Assembly: GCA_047974745.1 (NCBI GenBank)
Contig: JBKECO010000020.1
Span: 37,055-101,054 of the forward strand
Direction of reading: 5' to 3'
Length of the DNA: 64,000 nucleotides
Origin: JBKECO01 sp047974745
Lineage (GTDB): Bacteria > Bacillota > Clostridia > Lachnospirales > Lachnospiraceae
Within the stretch, counting starts at the first letter, position 1. Each line of letters starts with the position of its first letter. Positions 17,096-25,539 of this stretch are shown piece after piece. The translations under genes and the position numbers were made by a program. Under the pieces are notes generated by a model that worked only from the letters and a program-made list of their open reading frames with translations, was not told the DNA's origin and did no database searches.

Positions 17096-17875
17096 TCATC
17101 TTGTATTCATGTAGGATATCACTTCCTGGTATGGCATTGGACCGCCAAATATGTCCAGAGCACTTCCGATCGTGACATTCAGATTTCCGCGTCCTAATTC
17201 CCACAATGCATCCAGATCTGCAAAGCTCCCGACTCCGCCTGCGTAAGTGATCGGCAGCTCTGCCCAGTTGCCTAGTATCGATACCAGCTCTTTTTCAATG
17301 CCGGAGGACTTACCCTCCACATCCACTGCATGAATCAAAAATTCATCTGCATATTTTTTCAAACGTTCAAGTAACTGGGGAGTGACTTTCTCGTCGGTAA
17401 ATTTCTGCCACCGGTCCGTTACCACATAATATTCATCGTTCTTCTTTCTGCAGCTTAGATCAAGTACCAGCTTCTCACTTCCGATCCGCTCGCTCAGCCG
17501 CTTTAGATTGTTATAATCCACATACCCATTTGAAAAAACATAGGATGTAACGATCACATGGCTCGCTCCCTGGTCAAGAAACCATTCTGCGTTATCCAGA
17601 TTGATTCCGCCTCCGACCTGAAGTCCTTTTGGAAAAGCTCGTAATGCTTTTTTAGCCTGCTCAAGTGTCGCTTCGTAAAAAGCACTTCCAATATGATTGA
17701 GTAGAACAATATGACCGCCTCGGACACCACTTCCTTCATAAAGCTTTGCATAGAATGCTGCATCCTGTTCTGCGACAAAGTTCTCCTGAGCCTGATCCTT
17801 TTGATCTGTCAGACTGCTTCCAATTATTTGTTTCACCTTGCCATTGTGTATGTCGATACATGGTCGAAATTCCAC
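17096..17875 (-). CDS. hisA: Phosphoribosylformimino-AICAR ribotide isomerase, eukaryotic type (HisA/HIS6)
   Basis: The 259-residue TIM-barrel enzyme performs the fourth step of histidine synthesis. It starts near FRPCIDIHNGKVKQIIG, as the yeast HIS6-like subgroup does, and contains QVGGGINLDNAEWFL and TYAGGVGSFADL. A GTG start at 17875 is preferred because GGGGAGGAAGG lies just before it; the in-frame ATG at 17899 has no such site. It stands alone without other his genes, directly upstream of glnA. Histidine synthesis consumes glutamine, which may explain the pairing. Confidence 0.9.
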   Translation of the reverse strand: MEFRPCIDIHNGKVKQIIGSSLTDQKDQAQENFVAEQDAAFYAKLYEGSGVRGGHIVLLNHIGSAFYEATLEQAKKALRAFPKGLQVGGGINLDNAEWFLDQGASHVIVTSYVFSNGYVDYNNLKRLSERIGSEKLVLDLSCRKKNDEYYVVTDRWQKFTDEKVTPQLLERLKKYADEFLIHAVDVEGKSSGIEKELVSILGNWAELPITYAGGVGSFADLDALWELGRGNLNVTIGSALDIFGGPMPYQEVISYMNTR

Positions 17876-17920
17876 TGTTCCTTCCTCCCCATTGTTCATC
17901 CATATCGTCTCTTCTTACCA

Positions 17921-17949
17921 ATTATATCGAAAAATGTATAGTCTTGCAA
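17921..17949 (-). promoter_or_regulatory. Promoter of hisA-glnA
   Basis: On the minus strand TTGCAA (17944-17949) and TATAAT (17921-17926) are exactly 17 bases apart, about 45 bases before the hisA start. It is divergent from the guaB promoter. Confidence 0.65.
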
Positions 17950-17990
17950 AATATTTCTTACTAACTAAAAAAAGATAACTCACTTTTGCT

Positions 17991-18011
17991 CTGTCCGTTG
18001 ACAGCGGACAG
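17991..18011. promoter_or_regulatory. Palindrome overlapping the guaB -35 box
   Basis: CTGTCCG and CGGACAG are perfect 7-bp arms around TTGACAG, so the -35 hexamer of guaB lies in the centre. A protein bound here would block RNA polymerase, so it is a candidate repressor operator. The regulator is unknown. Confidence 0.45.
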
Positions 18012-18026
18012 TATTTTTGCTAAAAT
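17998..18026 (+). promoter_or_regulatory. Promoter of guaB
   Basis: A consensus TTGACA (17998-18003), 17-base spacer and TAAAAT (18021-18026) lie about 55 bases before the guaB ATG. Confidence 0.75.
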
Positions 18027-18081
18027 TGTGGAATTAACTACTTTTTTTCAATGCTGCTGACAGAAAGCGAGGAACCACTTT

Positions 18082-19542
18082 ATGAGCAAGATTATCGGCG
18101 AAGGAATCACTTTTGACGACGTGCTGCTTGTACCACAGTATTCTGAGATCACTCCAAATATGGTGGATCTTACTACATATCTTACAAAGAAAATCAAGCT
18201 GAATATTCCAATGATGAGTGCAAGTATGGATACCGTCACGGAGCACCGTATGGCGATCGCAATGGCCAGACAAGGCGGTATCGGAATTATTCATAAGAAC
18301 ATGTCTGTGGAAGCACAGGCAGATGAAGTAGATAAAGTGAAGCGTTCTGAGAACGGTGTCATTACCGATCCTTTCTCTCTGAATCCGGATCATACCCTTC
18401 AGGATGCAGAGAACCTGATGCACAAATACAAGATCTCCGGTGTTCCCATTGTGGAAGCCGGTTCTAAGAAACTTGTGGGAATTATAACGAACCGTGATCT
18501 CAATTTTGAAACAGACTATAGCAAGAAAATAACGGAATCCATGACCTCAGAAGGTCTGATCACTGCACCGACTGGAATCTCACTGGATGATGCCAAGAAG
18601 ATACTTGCGAAAGCGAGAAAAGAAAAGCTGCCACTGGTCGATGAAAACTATAATTTAAAAGGTCTGATCACAATTAAAGATATTGAGAAGCAGATCAAGT
18701 ATCCCTTATCTGCAAAAGACGAAAAAGGTCGCCTTCTATGCGGTGCAGGCGTTGGGATCACCGGCAATATGATGGAGCGTATCGACGCCCTTGTAAGAGC
18801 TCAGGTGGATGTCATTGTTCTAGATTCTGCCCATGGACATTCCAAAAATATCATTCAGGCAGTCCGTGAAGTGAAGGAAGCCTATCCGGATCTCCAGGTG
18901 ATCGCCGGCAATATTGCAACTGCAAAAGCGACCCAGGATCTTATTGATGCAGGTGCTGACGCTGTCAAAGTCGGGATCGGACCCGGCTCGATCTGTACGA
19001 CCCGTGTCGTAGCAGGAATCGGTGTACCTCAGATGACTGCTATTATCGATTCCTTCGAGATCGCTGAAAAATATGGTATCCCCGTGATCGCAGACGGTGG
19101 CATCAAATACTCCGGGGATATGACCAAAGCCTTGGCAGCAGGTGCTAATGTATGCATGATGGGAAGTATGTTCGCAGGCTGTGATGAAGCTCCCGGATCC
19201 TTTGAACTTTATCAGGGCAGAAAATATAAGGTCTATCGTGGAATGGGCTCTATAGCTGCCATGGAGAATGGTTCCAAAGACAGATATTTCCAGCAGGATG
19301 CCAAAAAACTCGTACCGGAAGGCGTAGAGGGCAGAGTCGCATACAAAGGAAGTGTGGAAGATACCATCTTCCAGCTTATCGGTGGAATCCATTCAGGTAT
19401 GGGCTACTGTGGCTGTCCGACCATTCAGGATTTGCATGACCGGGCTGAATTCGTAAAGATCACTGCTGCTTCCCTTAAGGAAAGTCACCCCCATGATATT
19501 CATATCACAAAAGAAGCACCGAATTATCAGGTCGAAAACTAA
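18082..19542 (+). CDS. guaB: IMP dehydrogenase
   Basis: The 486-residue enzyme oxidises IMP to XMP, the committed step of GMP synthesis. It has the barrel start EGITFDDVLLVPQYSEI, two CBS domains (about residues 95-200) and the catalytic cysteine in GPGSICTTRVV, followed by the mobile flap near YRGMGSIAAM. The length is normal. It is a single-gene unit with a strong promoter and a clear terminator. Confidence 0.98.
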   Translation: MSKIIGEGITFDDVLLVPQYSEITPNMVDLTTYLTKKIKLNIPMMSASMDTVTEHRMAIAMARQGGIGIIHKNMSVEAQADEVDKVKRSENGVITDPFSLNPDHTLQDAENLMHKYKISGVPIVEAGSKKLVGIITNRDLNFETDYSKKITESMTSEGLITAPTGISLDDAKKILAKARKEKLPLVDENYNLKGLITIKDIEKQIKYPLSAKDEKGRLLCGAGVGITGNMMERIDALVRAQVDVIVLDSAHGHSKNIIQAVREVKEAYPDLQVIAGNIATAKATQDLIDAGADAVKVGIGPGSICTTRVVAGIGVPQMTAIIDSFEIAEKYGIPVIADGGIKYSGDMTKALAAGANVCMMGSMFAGCDEAPGSFELYQGRKYKVYRGMGSIAAMENGSKDRYFQQDAKKLVPEGVEGRVAYKGSVEDTIFQLIGGIHSGMGYCGCPTIQDLHDRAEFVKITAASLKESHPHDIHITKEAPNYQVEN

Positions 19543-19554
19543 TTGACATAAAAC

Positions 19555-19607
19555 AGCGAATATATTTCTCTCATGACTGACTTTTGTGAAATATATCCGC
19601 TTTTTTT
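19555..19607 (+). terminator. Terminator of guaB
   Basis: AGCGAATATATTTC (19555-19568) pairs with GAAATATATCCGCT (19588-19601) with one mismatch, followed by six T. Confidence 0.8.
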
Positions 19608-19614
19608 GAGCATA

Positions 19615-20121
19615 TCAGATTGGCCACGGAATCCAGTAAAAGCCAATCAGTCCAAGTCCAATGCCAAGCAGGGCTCCTGCAAGGACATCCTTTGGAAAAT
19701 GCACTCCGCTGATCACTCTGACCGCTGCCAGGAGAATCCCTGCAAACAGCGTTACAATACCGATCAGAGGCTGTGTATAGAGAAATGCCATCGCAATGAT
19801 AAAAATCGAGAATACATGTCTGCTGGGAAAAGATTTCCCTGCGGCATCACGTTTGATCAAAGGTTCCAACGAATAGATTTCATATGGACGAGGTGCAGAA
19901 ACAAGCATTCGAAACATGGTGACCAGCAAAAAAGTAATTCCCGGCACCAGAATACATCGCAGGAGCGCTGGATCCTTCTGCATCAGGAGCAGCGCAAGAT
20001 AGGCAGGGTACGAGATGAAAATCACTGTGGTCAAGGTCTGATTTACTATGTTTAAAGCTTTTTTATAAGCTGCATTCTCCCGAAAAGGTCTAGCGAGATA
20101 TTCAAAGGTTTCCTGTTTCAT
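19615..20121 (-). CDS. PAP2-family membrane phosphatase
   Basis: The 168-residue protein has several hydrophobic segments and the acid-phosphatase signature in part: APRP, KSFPSRHVFS with the first histidine, and GVHFPKDVLAG with the second histidine and the aspartate. Family members hydrolyse lipid phosphates such as undecaprenyl pyrophosphate or phosphatidic acid. The ATG at 20121 with GGAG just upstream is preferred over the ATG at 20136. It is divergent from a YfcE-like phosphodiesterase. TTTACA direct repeats lie in its promoter region. Confidence 0.85.
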   Translation of the reverse strand: MKQETFEYLARPFRENAAYKKALNIVNQTLTTVIFISYPAYLALLLMQKDPALLRCILVPGITFLLVTMFRMLVSAPRPYEIYSLEPLIKRDAAGKSFPSRHVFSIFIIAMAFLYTQPLIGIVTLFAGILLAAVRVISGVHFPKDVLAGALLGIGLGLIGFYWIPWPI

Positions 20122-20143
20122 CTTTTCTCCATTCATGATACAA

Positions 20144-20163
20144 ATTGTAAACCATTGTAAAGG
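20144..20163 (-). promoter_or_regulatory. TTTACA direct repeat upstream of the PAP2 phosphatase
   Basis: Two 10-base copies (ATTGTAAA plus CC or GG on the plus strand) read as TTTACA-4-TTTACA on the minus strand. The spacing resembles the PhoP box of Bacillus (TT(A/C/T)A(C/T)A repeats). It could belong to either divergent gene. Confidence 0.3.
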
Positions 20164-20193
20164 ATTCTGTCAGAAGCTGCAAGGAGTATATTT

Positions 20194-20658
20194 ATGAAAA
20201 TAGGCATCCTATCCGATACACACGGATACTTACATCCAAAATTCAAAGAGATCCTAATCGGCTGCGATACACTCATTCATGCTGGTGACTTCGCCTCAGA
20301 AAAAATATATCAGGAGTTAAAGGATCTTGGTGTTCCGATGTATATGGTCAAAGGGAATACAGACCGAGGGGCATGGGCTGCCTTCTTGCCGGAAACACTG
20401 ACTTTTTCCATATCAGGCCATTTATTCTATCTGATTCATGACAGAACACAGATTCCTTTTCCCCTGCCCAAAACAGAATTCCTCATCTACGGGCATACAC
20501 ATCGCTTTGATCATTCAAAGCATGGAGATGTAACGCTGGTAAATCCCGGAAGTGCCACTGAGAGCCGCACCACTCTGCCGCCATCCATCGCGATCTTATC
20601 TTTTTCTGAGAATGGACATGACATCGAGAGGATCTTCGACAGTGATCCTGGCTTTTAA
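20194..20658 (+). CDS. YfcE/MJ0936-family metallophosphodiesterase
   Basis: The 154-residue calcineurin-like phosphoesterase has the metal-binding motifs ILSDTHG, IHAGD, KGNTD and YGHTHR in order. YfcE proteins hydrolyse phosphodiesters with manganese; the natural substrate is unclear. Ribosome site AAGGAG. It is divergent from the PAP2 phosphatase and ends six bases before a convergent unknown gene. Confidence 0.93.
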   Translation: MKIGILSDTHGYLHPKFKEILIGCDTLIHAGDFASEKIYQELKDLGVPMYMVKGNTDRGAWAAFLPETLTFSISGHLFYLIHDRTQIPFPLPKTEFLIYGHTHRFDHSKHGDVTLVNPGSATESRTTLPPSIAILSFSENGHDIERIFDSDPGF

Positions 20659-20663
20659 AAGCA

Positions 20664-21002
20664 TTAAGGTTGTACTTCCCATGGTCTTTCTTCGTTCAAG
20701 CCCATGTTGAACAGTTCCTTCATCTGATCATCATAGCTCTTGGAGGGTTCATATTTTTGCAAAAGTACCATCAGATATTTCATGGAATCCTCTGTAACAC
20801 CTTCCTGATCTGTCATTTGATGAAGGATCGGTCGAATCCATGCTGCAAGTTCACTTGGTGTACTGATGGAATCCGGCTGGGCACCTTGACTCAGATTCAG
20901 AAATAAGCCGGCAGCATAGTAGAACTCATAATTTCCGATCATTACTGATGTTTTTAACTTACATTTTATAATAATTGCCTGTCTGGTAATGGAGGGTATC
21001 AT
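20664..21002 (-). CDS. Small unknown protein
   Basis: I do not recognise this 112-residue protein. It has no signal peptide or membrane segment, ends acidic and helical (KSYDDQMKELFNMGLNEERPWEVQP), and has a short central stretch YEFYYAAGLFLNLS. The start has AAAGGAG seven bases upstream and a plausible promoter at 21028-21057, so it is very likely a real gene. It is divergent from the ThrE exporter genes and convergent with the phosphodiesterase gene. Confidence 0.7.
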   Translation of the reverse strand: MIPSITRQAIIIKCKLKTSVMIGNYEFYYAAGLFLNLSQGAQPDSISTPSELAAWIRPILHQMTDQEGVTEDSMKYLMVLLQKYEPSKSYDDQMKELFNMGLNEERPWEVQP

Positions 21003-21027
21003 GATATAACTCCTTTCAACTAGACCT

Positions 21028-21057
21028 ATTTTACACTTTTTTCCAAGGTAAATTCAA
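21028..21057 (-). promoter_or_regulatory. Promoter of the small unknown gene
   Basis: On the minus strand TTGAAT (21052-21057) and TAAAAT (21028-21033) are 18 bases apart, about 25 bases before the start. Confidence 0.5.
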
Positions 21058-21094
21058 GGTATACTGTTACTACTGATTTTTGGGGAGGTCATTT

Positions 21095-21874
21095 ATGACA
21101 GAAAGCAAACAAATCCTTGCCCTTGCTGTCGAGATAGGGGATACTCTGCTTCGCAGCGGCGGCGAGATCTATCGTGTAGAAGATACCATTTTAAATATTC
21201 TCGAAGCATATGGCATAGAGGAGTATGATGTTTACGTACTGGCCAATGGTATTTTTGCCACAGCGAATGAAAGCAGTGAGGATGCCAGTGGAATCGTGAG
21301 ACATGTCCCACTGGGTGCGATCAATTTGAAAAAGATAGCACTGATCAATCAGCTTTCCAGAGAGATCTGCTCAGAAGAGATCAGTATCGAGGATGCCTGG
21401 AAAAAACTGGAGGAATGTAAGAATCTCCCACCCACTGAAAGACGAATCGTCATTTTTTTCTGTGGATTTGCCTGCGGCTGTTTTACTTATCTGTTTGGAG
21501 GCAGTCTGCTGGATGCGGTTTGTGCCATGTTCGTTGGTTTTTTACTTCAGGTATTTCTGCTGCATTCAAGACAGCAGAAATCCTCAAAATTCATCAAGAA
21601 CATTGTCGGCAGTGCCTTGATCACAAGCTGTAGTATTCTTTTGCTGAACCTCGGGCTTCCTGTCATGCAGGACAAAATCGTCATTGGCGATATCATGCCT
21701 TTGGTCCCCGGAATCGCATTGACCACCTCGATACGAAATCTGTTTAACGGAGACTATCTCTCCGGTGCCATCCATCTTCTAGATGCACTGCTCACTGCGA
21801 TGTGCATCGCCTTTGGAGTGGGTGCAGTCATTGTTTTATATAATCTGATCCCGGGAGGTATCCCACTATCATGA
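21095..21874 (+). CDS. Threonine/serine exporter, ThrE N-terminal-type subunit
   Basis: This 259-residue protein corresponds to the first half of ThrE (DUF1212/ThrE family). A soluble part comes first, with ALAVEIGDTLLRSGGEIYRVEDT and a DVYVLANGIFATA region, then five or so hydrophobic segments, including PLVPGIALTTSIRNLFNGDY. The ATG at 21095 is chosen for its GGGGAGG site; the in-frame TTG at 21080 precedes that site. The partner subunit overlaps its stop by four bases. Family members export threonine and serine. Confidence 0.88.
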   Translation: MTESKQILALAVEIGDTLLRSGGEIYRVEDTILNILEAYGIEEYDVYVLANGIFATANESSEDASGIVRHVPLGAINLKKIALINQLSREICSEEISIEDAWKKLEECKNLPPTERRIVIFFCGFACGCFTYLFGGSLLDAVCAMFVGFLLQVFLLHSRQQKSSKFIKNIVGSALITSCSILLLNLGLPVMQDKIVIGDIMPLVPGIALTTSIRNLFNGDYLSGAIHLLDALLTAMCIAFGVGAVIVLYNLIPGGIPLS

Positions 21875-22332
21875 TAACGACCTATATTATTCCATTTGCG
21901 GTTACGATCTGCGCCACCTTATCCTTTGCAATTTTGTTTACAGCGCCAAAGGATCAATATCTGTACTGTGCACTGACAGGCGGTGCCGGCTATCTGACAT
22001 ACCTGATCCTGTTAAATCAGTTCCAGGCTGAACCTGCCACTGCTTCACTTTTTGCGACACTCATACTGACTCTGTTATCCAGGATCTTTTCCGTGATCCG
22101 GAAAAATCCTGTCACAGTATATCTTGTGGCAGGCATCTTTCCACTAGTTCCAGGTGCAGGTATCTATTATACCTCCTACTACCTAATCATGAATGAACCG
22201 GAGTTGTTTTCAAAAAGTGGTTTCGATACCTTTAAGATCGCCGGAGCCATTAGTCTTGGTATCATCTTTGGGCTAGCCGTTCCTCAGAGATTTTTTCGCA
22301 TGCTTCAGGCATTGCTTCCTTCAAAAAAATAA
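21871..22332 (+). CDS. Threonine/serine exporter, ThrE C-terminal-type subunit (DUF3815)
   Basis: The 153-residue, nearly all hydrophobic protein matches the second half of ThrE, with VYLVAGIFPLVPGAGIYYTSYYLI as the conserved core. It starts in an ATGA overlap with the preceding gene, typical of translational coupling. In many Firmicutes the exporter is encoded as two adjacent genes, so the split is normal rather than a frameshift. It is convergent with the ABC-F gene. Confidence 0.88.
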   Translation: MITTYIIPFAVTICATLSFAILFTAPKDQYLYCALTGGAGYLTYLILLNQFQAEPATASLFATLILTLLSRIFSVIRKNPVTVYLVAGIFPLVPGAGIYYTSYYLIMNEPELFSKSGFDTFKIAGAISLGIIFGLAVPQRFFRMLQALLPSKK

Positions 22333-22345
22333 TCAAAAAATGACC

Positions 22346-24220
22346 CTATTTATCCTGCTCGGCGATTGCTGTGGCTAATTCCTCCAGATATTCCCAACGT
22401 TCCATCTTCTCAAGAAGCAGCTGATCCACTGCTTCTTTTTGTTTTGTAAGCTTACCCAATTCAATAAAGTCTGAGGAAGCAGATAGTATCTGTGTTTCGA
22501 TCCATTCTATTTTTGATTCCAGAGTCAGGATCTCTTCTTCAATTGTCTCGTAATCCTTCTTCTCCTGAAATGAAAATTTAAGTTTCTTTTCATGTGCTCT
22601 TGTCATTCTGGAATCCGAAATGCCGGGCATTGAATCTCTCTCCGATCCATTCCCCTCATTTGAACGCACAGTATCAGGCTTTAACATTCCTGCCTGACCT
22701 TCTGACTCCTCCTGCTTTCTGCGATTCCAGAAGTCGGTAAAGCCACCCTCATACTGTCGAATCACAGCATTTTCTTCGAAGAAAAAGATCCTGCGTGCCA
22801 CTCTGTCCAAAAAATATCTGTCATGGGATACCATGATCACGATTCCCTCGAACTGATCCAGATAATCCTCCAGGATTGTCATTGTTTCAACATCGAGATC
22901 ATTGGTCGGCTCATCCAGAATCAGAACGTTAGGTGCTTCCATCAGCACACGCAAAAGATTCAATCTTCGTTTCTCACCTCCAGACAGCTTACCGATCCGA
23001 TTATACTGAGACTCTGGCGGGAACAGAAACCGTTCCAGCATTGCGGAGGCCGAGACCAGACCATCTGTTGTCCGGACAAATTCTGCTGTAGTTTTGATGT
23101 AATCAATCACCTTTTGATTCGGATCCATATAGGAGATACCGGCACTTTTATTCTCCGCTTCAAATTCTTGTGCGTAGTATCCGATTTTGATCGTGCTTCC
23201 AATTTCGATGCTGCCAGAGACTGGTGCTAATTCTCCGGATATAAGTTTCATGAGCGTAGACTTACCACTCCCGTTTCTGCCGACAAAGCCAACTCTGTCC
23301 TTCTTTAAAAATGTATAAGTAAAGTTCTGAATCAGCATCTGTTCATCATATGCCATGCAGATGTCTTTCAGCTCGATCGTAGATCTGCCCATGCGTGATG
23401 AAATGGCTGACAGCTCGATCCGTGACTGTACCTCGATTCCATTCTGACTGTTCAGCTCTTCAAATCTCTTGATATGAGCCTTCTGTTTTGTAGACCTGGC
23501 TCTTGCCCCTCGCTGCATCCAGGCGATCTCTTTTCTCAGGATCGACTGACGCTTGCGTTCACTTGCCATTTCACTATCTTCACGTTCTGCCTTGCGAATC
23601 AGAAATCCTGAATAATTCTCCTGATAGCTGTATATACTGCCCTGATCGATCTCTATGATACGATTCGTAATGCTGTCAAGAAAATACCTGTCATGGGTCA
23701 CCATAAGAATCGCCCCACGGAACGATTTAAGCTGTCCCTCCAGCCATTCAGCCATCTCTGAGTCAATATGATTCGTTGGTTCGTCGAGAATCAGAACATC
23801 ACAGTCTGTTAGGAGTACAGCTGCTAGCGCCAAACGCTTTCTCTGTCCCCCCGAAAGTTCTTTTGTCTTTTTTGCAAAATCAGTAATTCCAAGTTTCGTC
23901 AAGATCGTTTTTGCTTCGGCATGCTCATTTGCTGTTGCATGGAAGGCAGCCATCTTCTCCACAGCCTCAAGCGTTGTATCCTCTGGATCGAACTCTGGAT
24001 TCTGCGGCAGATAGTGAATTACAATATGATTAGCCCGGATGATCTGTCCTTCATCCGGGCTTTCATAACCTGCCAGCATCTTCAGCAGGGTTGATTTTCC
24101 TGTTCCGTTGATTCCTATGATTCCAATCTTTTCACCCTTCTGCAGAAAAAAAGAAGTCTGATTAAATAATTTACGATCCGTAAAAGATTTTGTAATTTGG
24201 TCTGCTGTTAATATATTCAA
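22346..24220 (-). CDS. ABC-F family ATPase (Uup/YdiF-like)
   Basis: The 624-residue soluble protein has two ABC domains in one chain and no membrane segment. Walker A motifs are GINGTGKST and GRNGSGKST; signatures are LSGGQRKRLALA and LSGGEKRRLNLL; both Walker B regions read LILDEPTN. A charged linker and a C-terminal coiled coil follow (about 540-620). ABC-F proteins act on ribosomes; this subgroup is usually housekeeping, but a resistance role cannot be excluded. The start is TTG at 24220, overlapping the previous gene's TGA as TTGA, with GGAGCAGG upstream; a longer in-frame start at 24277 lies inside the aminotransferase. Confidence 0.9.
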   Translation of the reverse strand: MNILTADQITKSFTDRKLFNQTSFFLQKGEKIGIIGINGTGKSTLLKMLAGYESPDEGQIIRANHIVIHYLPQNPEFDPEDTTLEAVEKMAAFHATANEHAEAKTILTKLGITDFAKKTKELSGGQRKRLALAAVLLTDCDVLILDEPTNHIDSEMAEWLEGQLKSFRGAILMVTHDRYFLDSITNRIIEIDQGSIYSYQENYSGFLIRKAEREDSEMASERKRQSILRKEIAWMQRGARARSTKQKAHIKRFEELNSQNGIEVQSRIELSAISSRMGRSTIELKDICMAYDEQMLIQNFTYTFLKKDRVGFVGRNGSGKSTLMKLISGELAPVSGSIEIGSTIKIGYYAQEFEAENKSAGISYMDPNQKVIDYIKTTAEFVRTTDGLVSASAMLERFLFPPESQYNRIGKLSGGEKRRLNLLRVLMEAPNVLILDEPTNDLDVETMTILEDYLDQFEGIVIMVSHDRYFLDRVARRIFFFEENAVIRQYEGGFTDFWNRRKQEESEGQAGMLKPDTVRSNEGNGSERDSMPGISDSRMTRAHEKKLKFSFQEKKDYETIEEEILTLESKIEWIETQILSASSDFIELGKLTKQKEAVDQLLLEKMERWEYLEELATAIAEQDK

Positions 24221-25518
24221 TATCCTGCTCCGTCCTTTAATTTCAGTAACCGCTCTACCGTTGCCAGTTTGACACAATCAATAAAGATAGCAACAGCAAG
24301 CTTTAATTCTTTCAGATCAGGATAGGTCGGCGCAATTCGAATTACACTGTCCTCCGGATCCTTTCCATAGGGAAATGGGGCTCCGGCCGGTGTCATGACG
24401 AGTCCTGCTTCTTTCGCCAGTGCTACGATCGCCTTAGCGGTATGTGGCATTCCATAAAAACAGATAAAATACCCTCCATTCGGAACATTCCAGTCAGCGA
24501 TCTCAAGTGGCCGAATTTCTTCTTCCAGAGCGTTGAATACCATTTCAAATTTTGGACGGATCAAAGCAGCCTGTTTTTGCATATGCGCATCCACACCACT
24601 TCTGTCACCGAAATATTTTACATGGCGCAGTTGATTTATCTTATCGTGTCCAATCGTCTGAATTGCCAGATGTGAGATCATATCCTCGCAATTGACCTTA
24701 GAGCATGCCATTGCAGAGATTCCTGACCCGGCAAAGCTCACTTTCGAGGTGGAACAGAATTCAAATACAATATCCGGGTTTCCTGCCTTCTCACACTCAT
24801 CTAAAATATTCAGCAAATAATCTTTCCTGTCCTCGAACATATCATGGACCATATAGGCATTGTCCCAATAGATCCTAAAATCCGCAGCAGCAGGCTTTAA
24901 TGATGCAAAACGCCTTACCACGTCATCCGAATAGGTGATCCCGGTGGGATTTGAGTACTTTGGTATGCACCAGATCCCCTTGATGGTCTCATCCTTTGAC
25001 ACCAATTCCTCGACCATATCCATGTCCGGTCCATTTTCATCTGTTGGAATGCTGATCATCTCTATTCCAAAATGCTCCGTCACACCAAAGTGCCGGTCAT
25101 ATCCCGGAACTGGACATAGAAATTTGATCGTATCCAGTCGACACCAAGGTGTATTTCCCATTATACCATGAGTGAATGAGCGTGCGATAGAGTCGTACAT
25201 GACATTTAGGCTTGAATTGCCCATGATAAGCACTTGCTCCGGTCTGCAGTCGAGCATCTGAGCAATCAGTGTTTTCGCTTCCGTAATACCGGTATTTACT
25301 CCATAGTTTCGACAATCTACTCCATCCTCAGTGATAAGGATCGATTCAGAGTTCAAGACATTCAGCAGATCCATTCCCAGGTCGAGCTGCTCTGCGGATG
25401 GCTTTCCACGTGACATGTCCAGCATCAGTCCTTCAGCCTTATAATTTAAGAACTGTGCATACAGCTCTTCCTTTTCCTTGATCAATTCCTCACGGGACAT
25501 TTTCAGATATGTCTGCAT
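24217..25518 (-). CDS. PLP-dependent aminotransferase (type Ic aspartate aminotransferase family)
   Basis: The 433-residue fold-type I enzyme carries LMLDMSRGKPSAEQLDLG near the N terminus, the cofactor-binding PKYSNPTGITYSD, a DNAYMVHD motif, and EFCSTSKVSFAGSG with the PLP lysine. These are hallmarks of the Rv3722c-like aspartate aminotransferase family (Pfam Asp_aminotransf). The likely reaction is aspartate plus 2-oxoglutarate to oxaloacetate plus glutamate. It lies between rarA and the ABC-F gene, coupled to the latter by overlap. Confidence 0.88.
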   Translation of the reverse strand: MQTYLKMSREELIKEKEELYAQFLNYKAEGLMLDMSRGKPSAEQLDLGMDLLNVLNSESILITEDGVDCRNYGVNTGITEAKTLIAQMLDCRPEQVLIMGNSSLNVMYDSIARSFTHGIMGNTPWCRLDTIKFLCPVPGYDRHFGVTEHFGIEMISIPTDENGPDMDMVEELVSKDETIKGIWCIPKYSNPTGITYSDDVVRRFASLKPAAADFRIYWDNAYMVHDMFEDRKDYLLNILDECEKAGNPDIVFEFCSTSKVSFAGSGISAMACSKVNCEDMISHLAIQTIGHDKINQLRHVKYFGDRSGVDAHMQKQAALIRPKFEMVFNALEEEIRPLEIADWNVPNGGYFICFYGMPHTAKAIVALAKEAGLVMTPAGAPFPYGKDPEDSVIRIAPTYPDLKELKLAVAIFIDCVKLATVERLLKLKDGAGY

Positions 25519-25539
25519 TGTACTCCTCCTGTTTTGTTG

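Noticed and set aside
21095..22332. Split ThrE as a frameshifted pseudogene
   Set aside because: The second gene has its own ATG in an ATGA overlap, and the two-subunit form is normal in Firmicutes.
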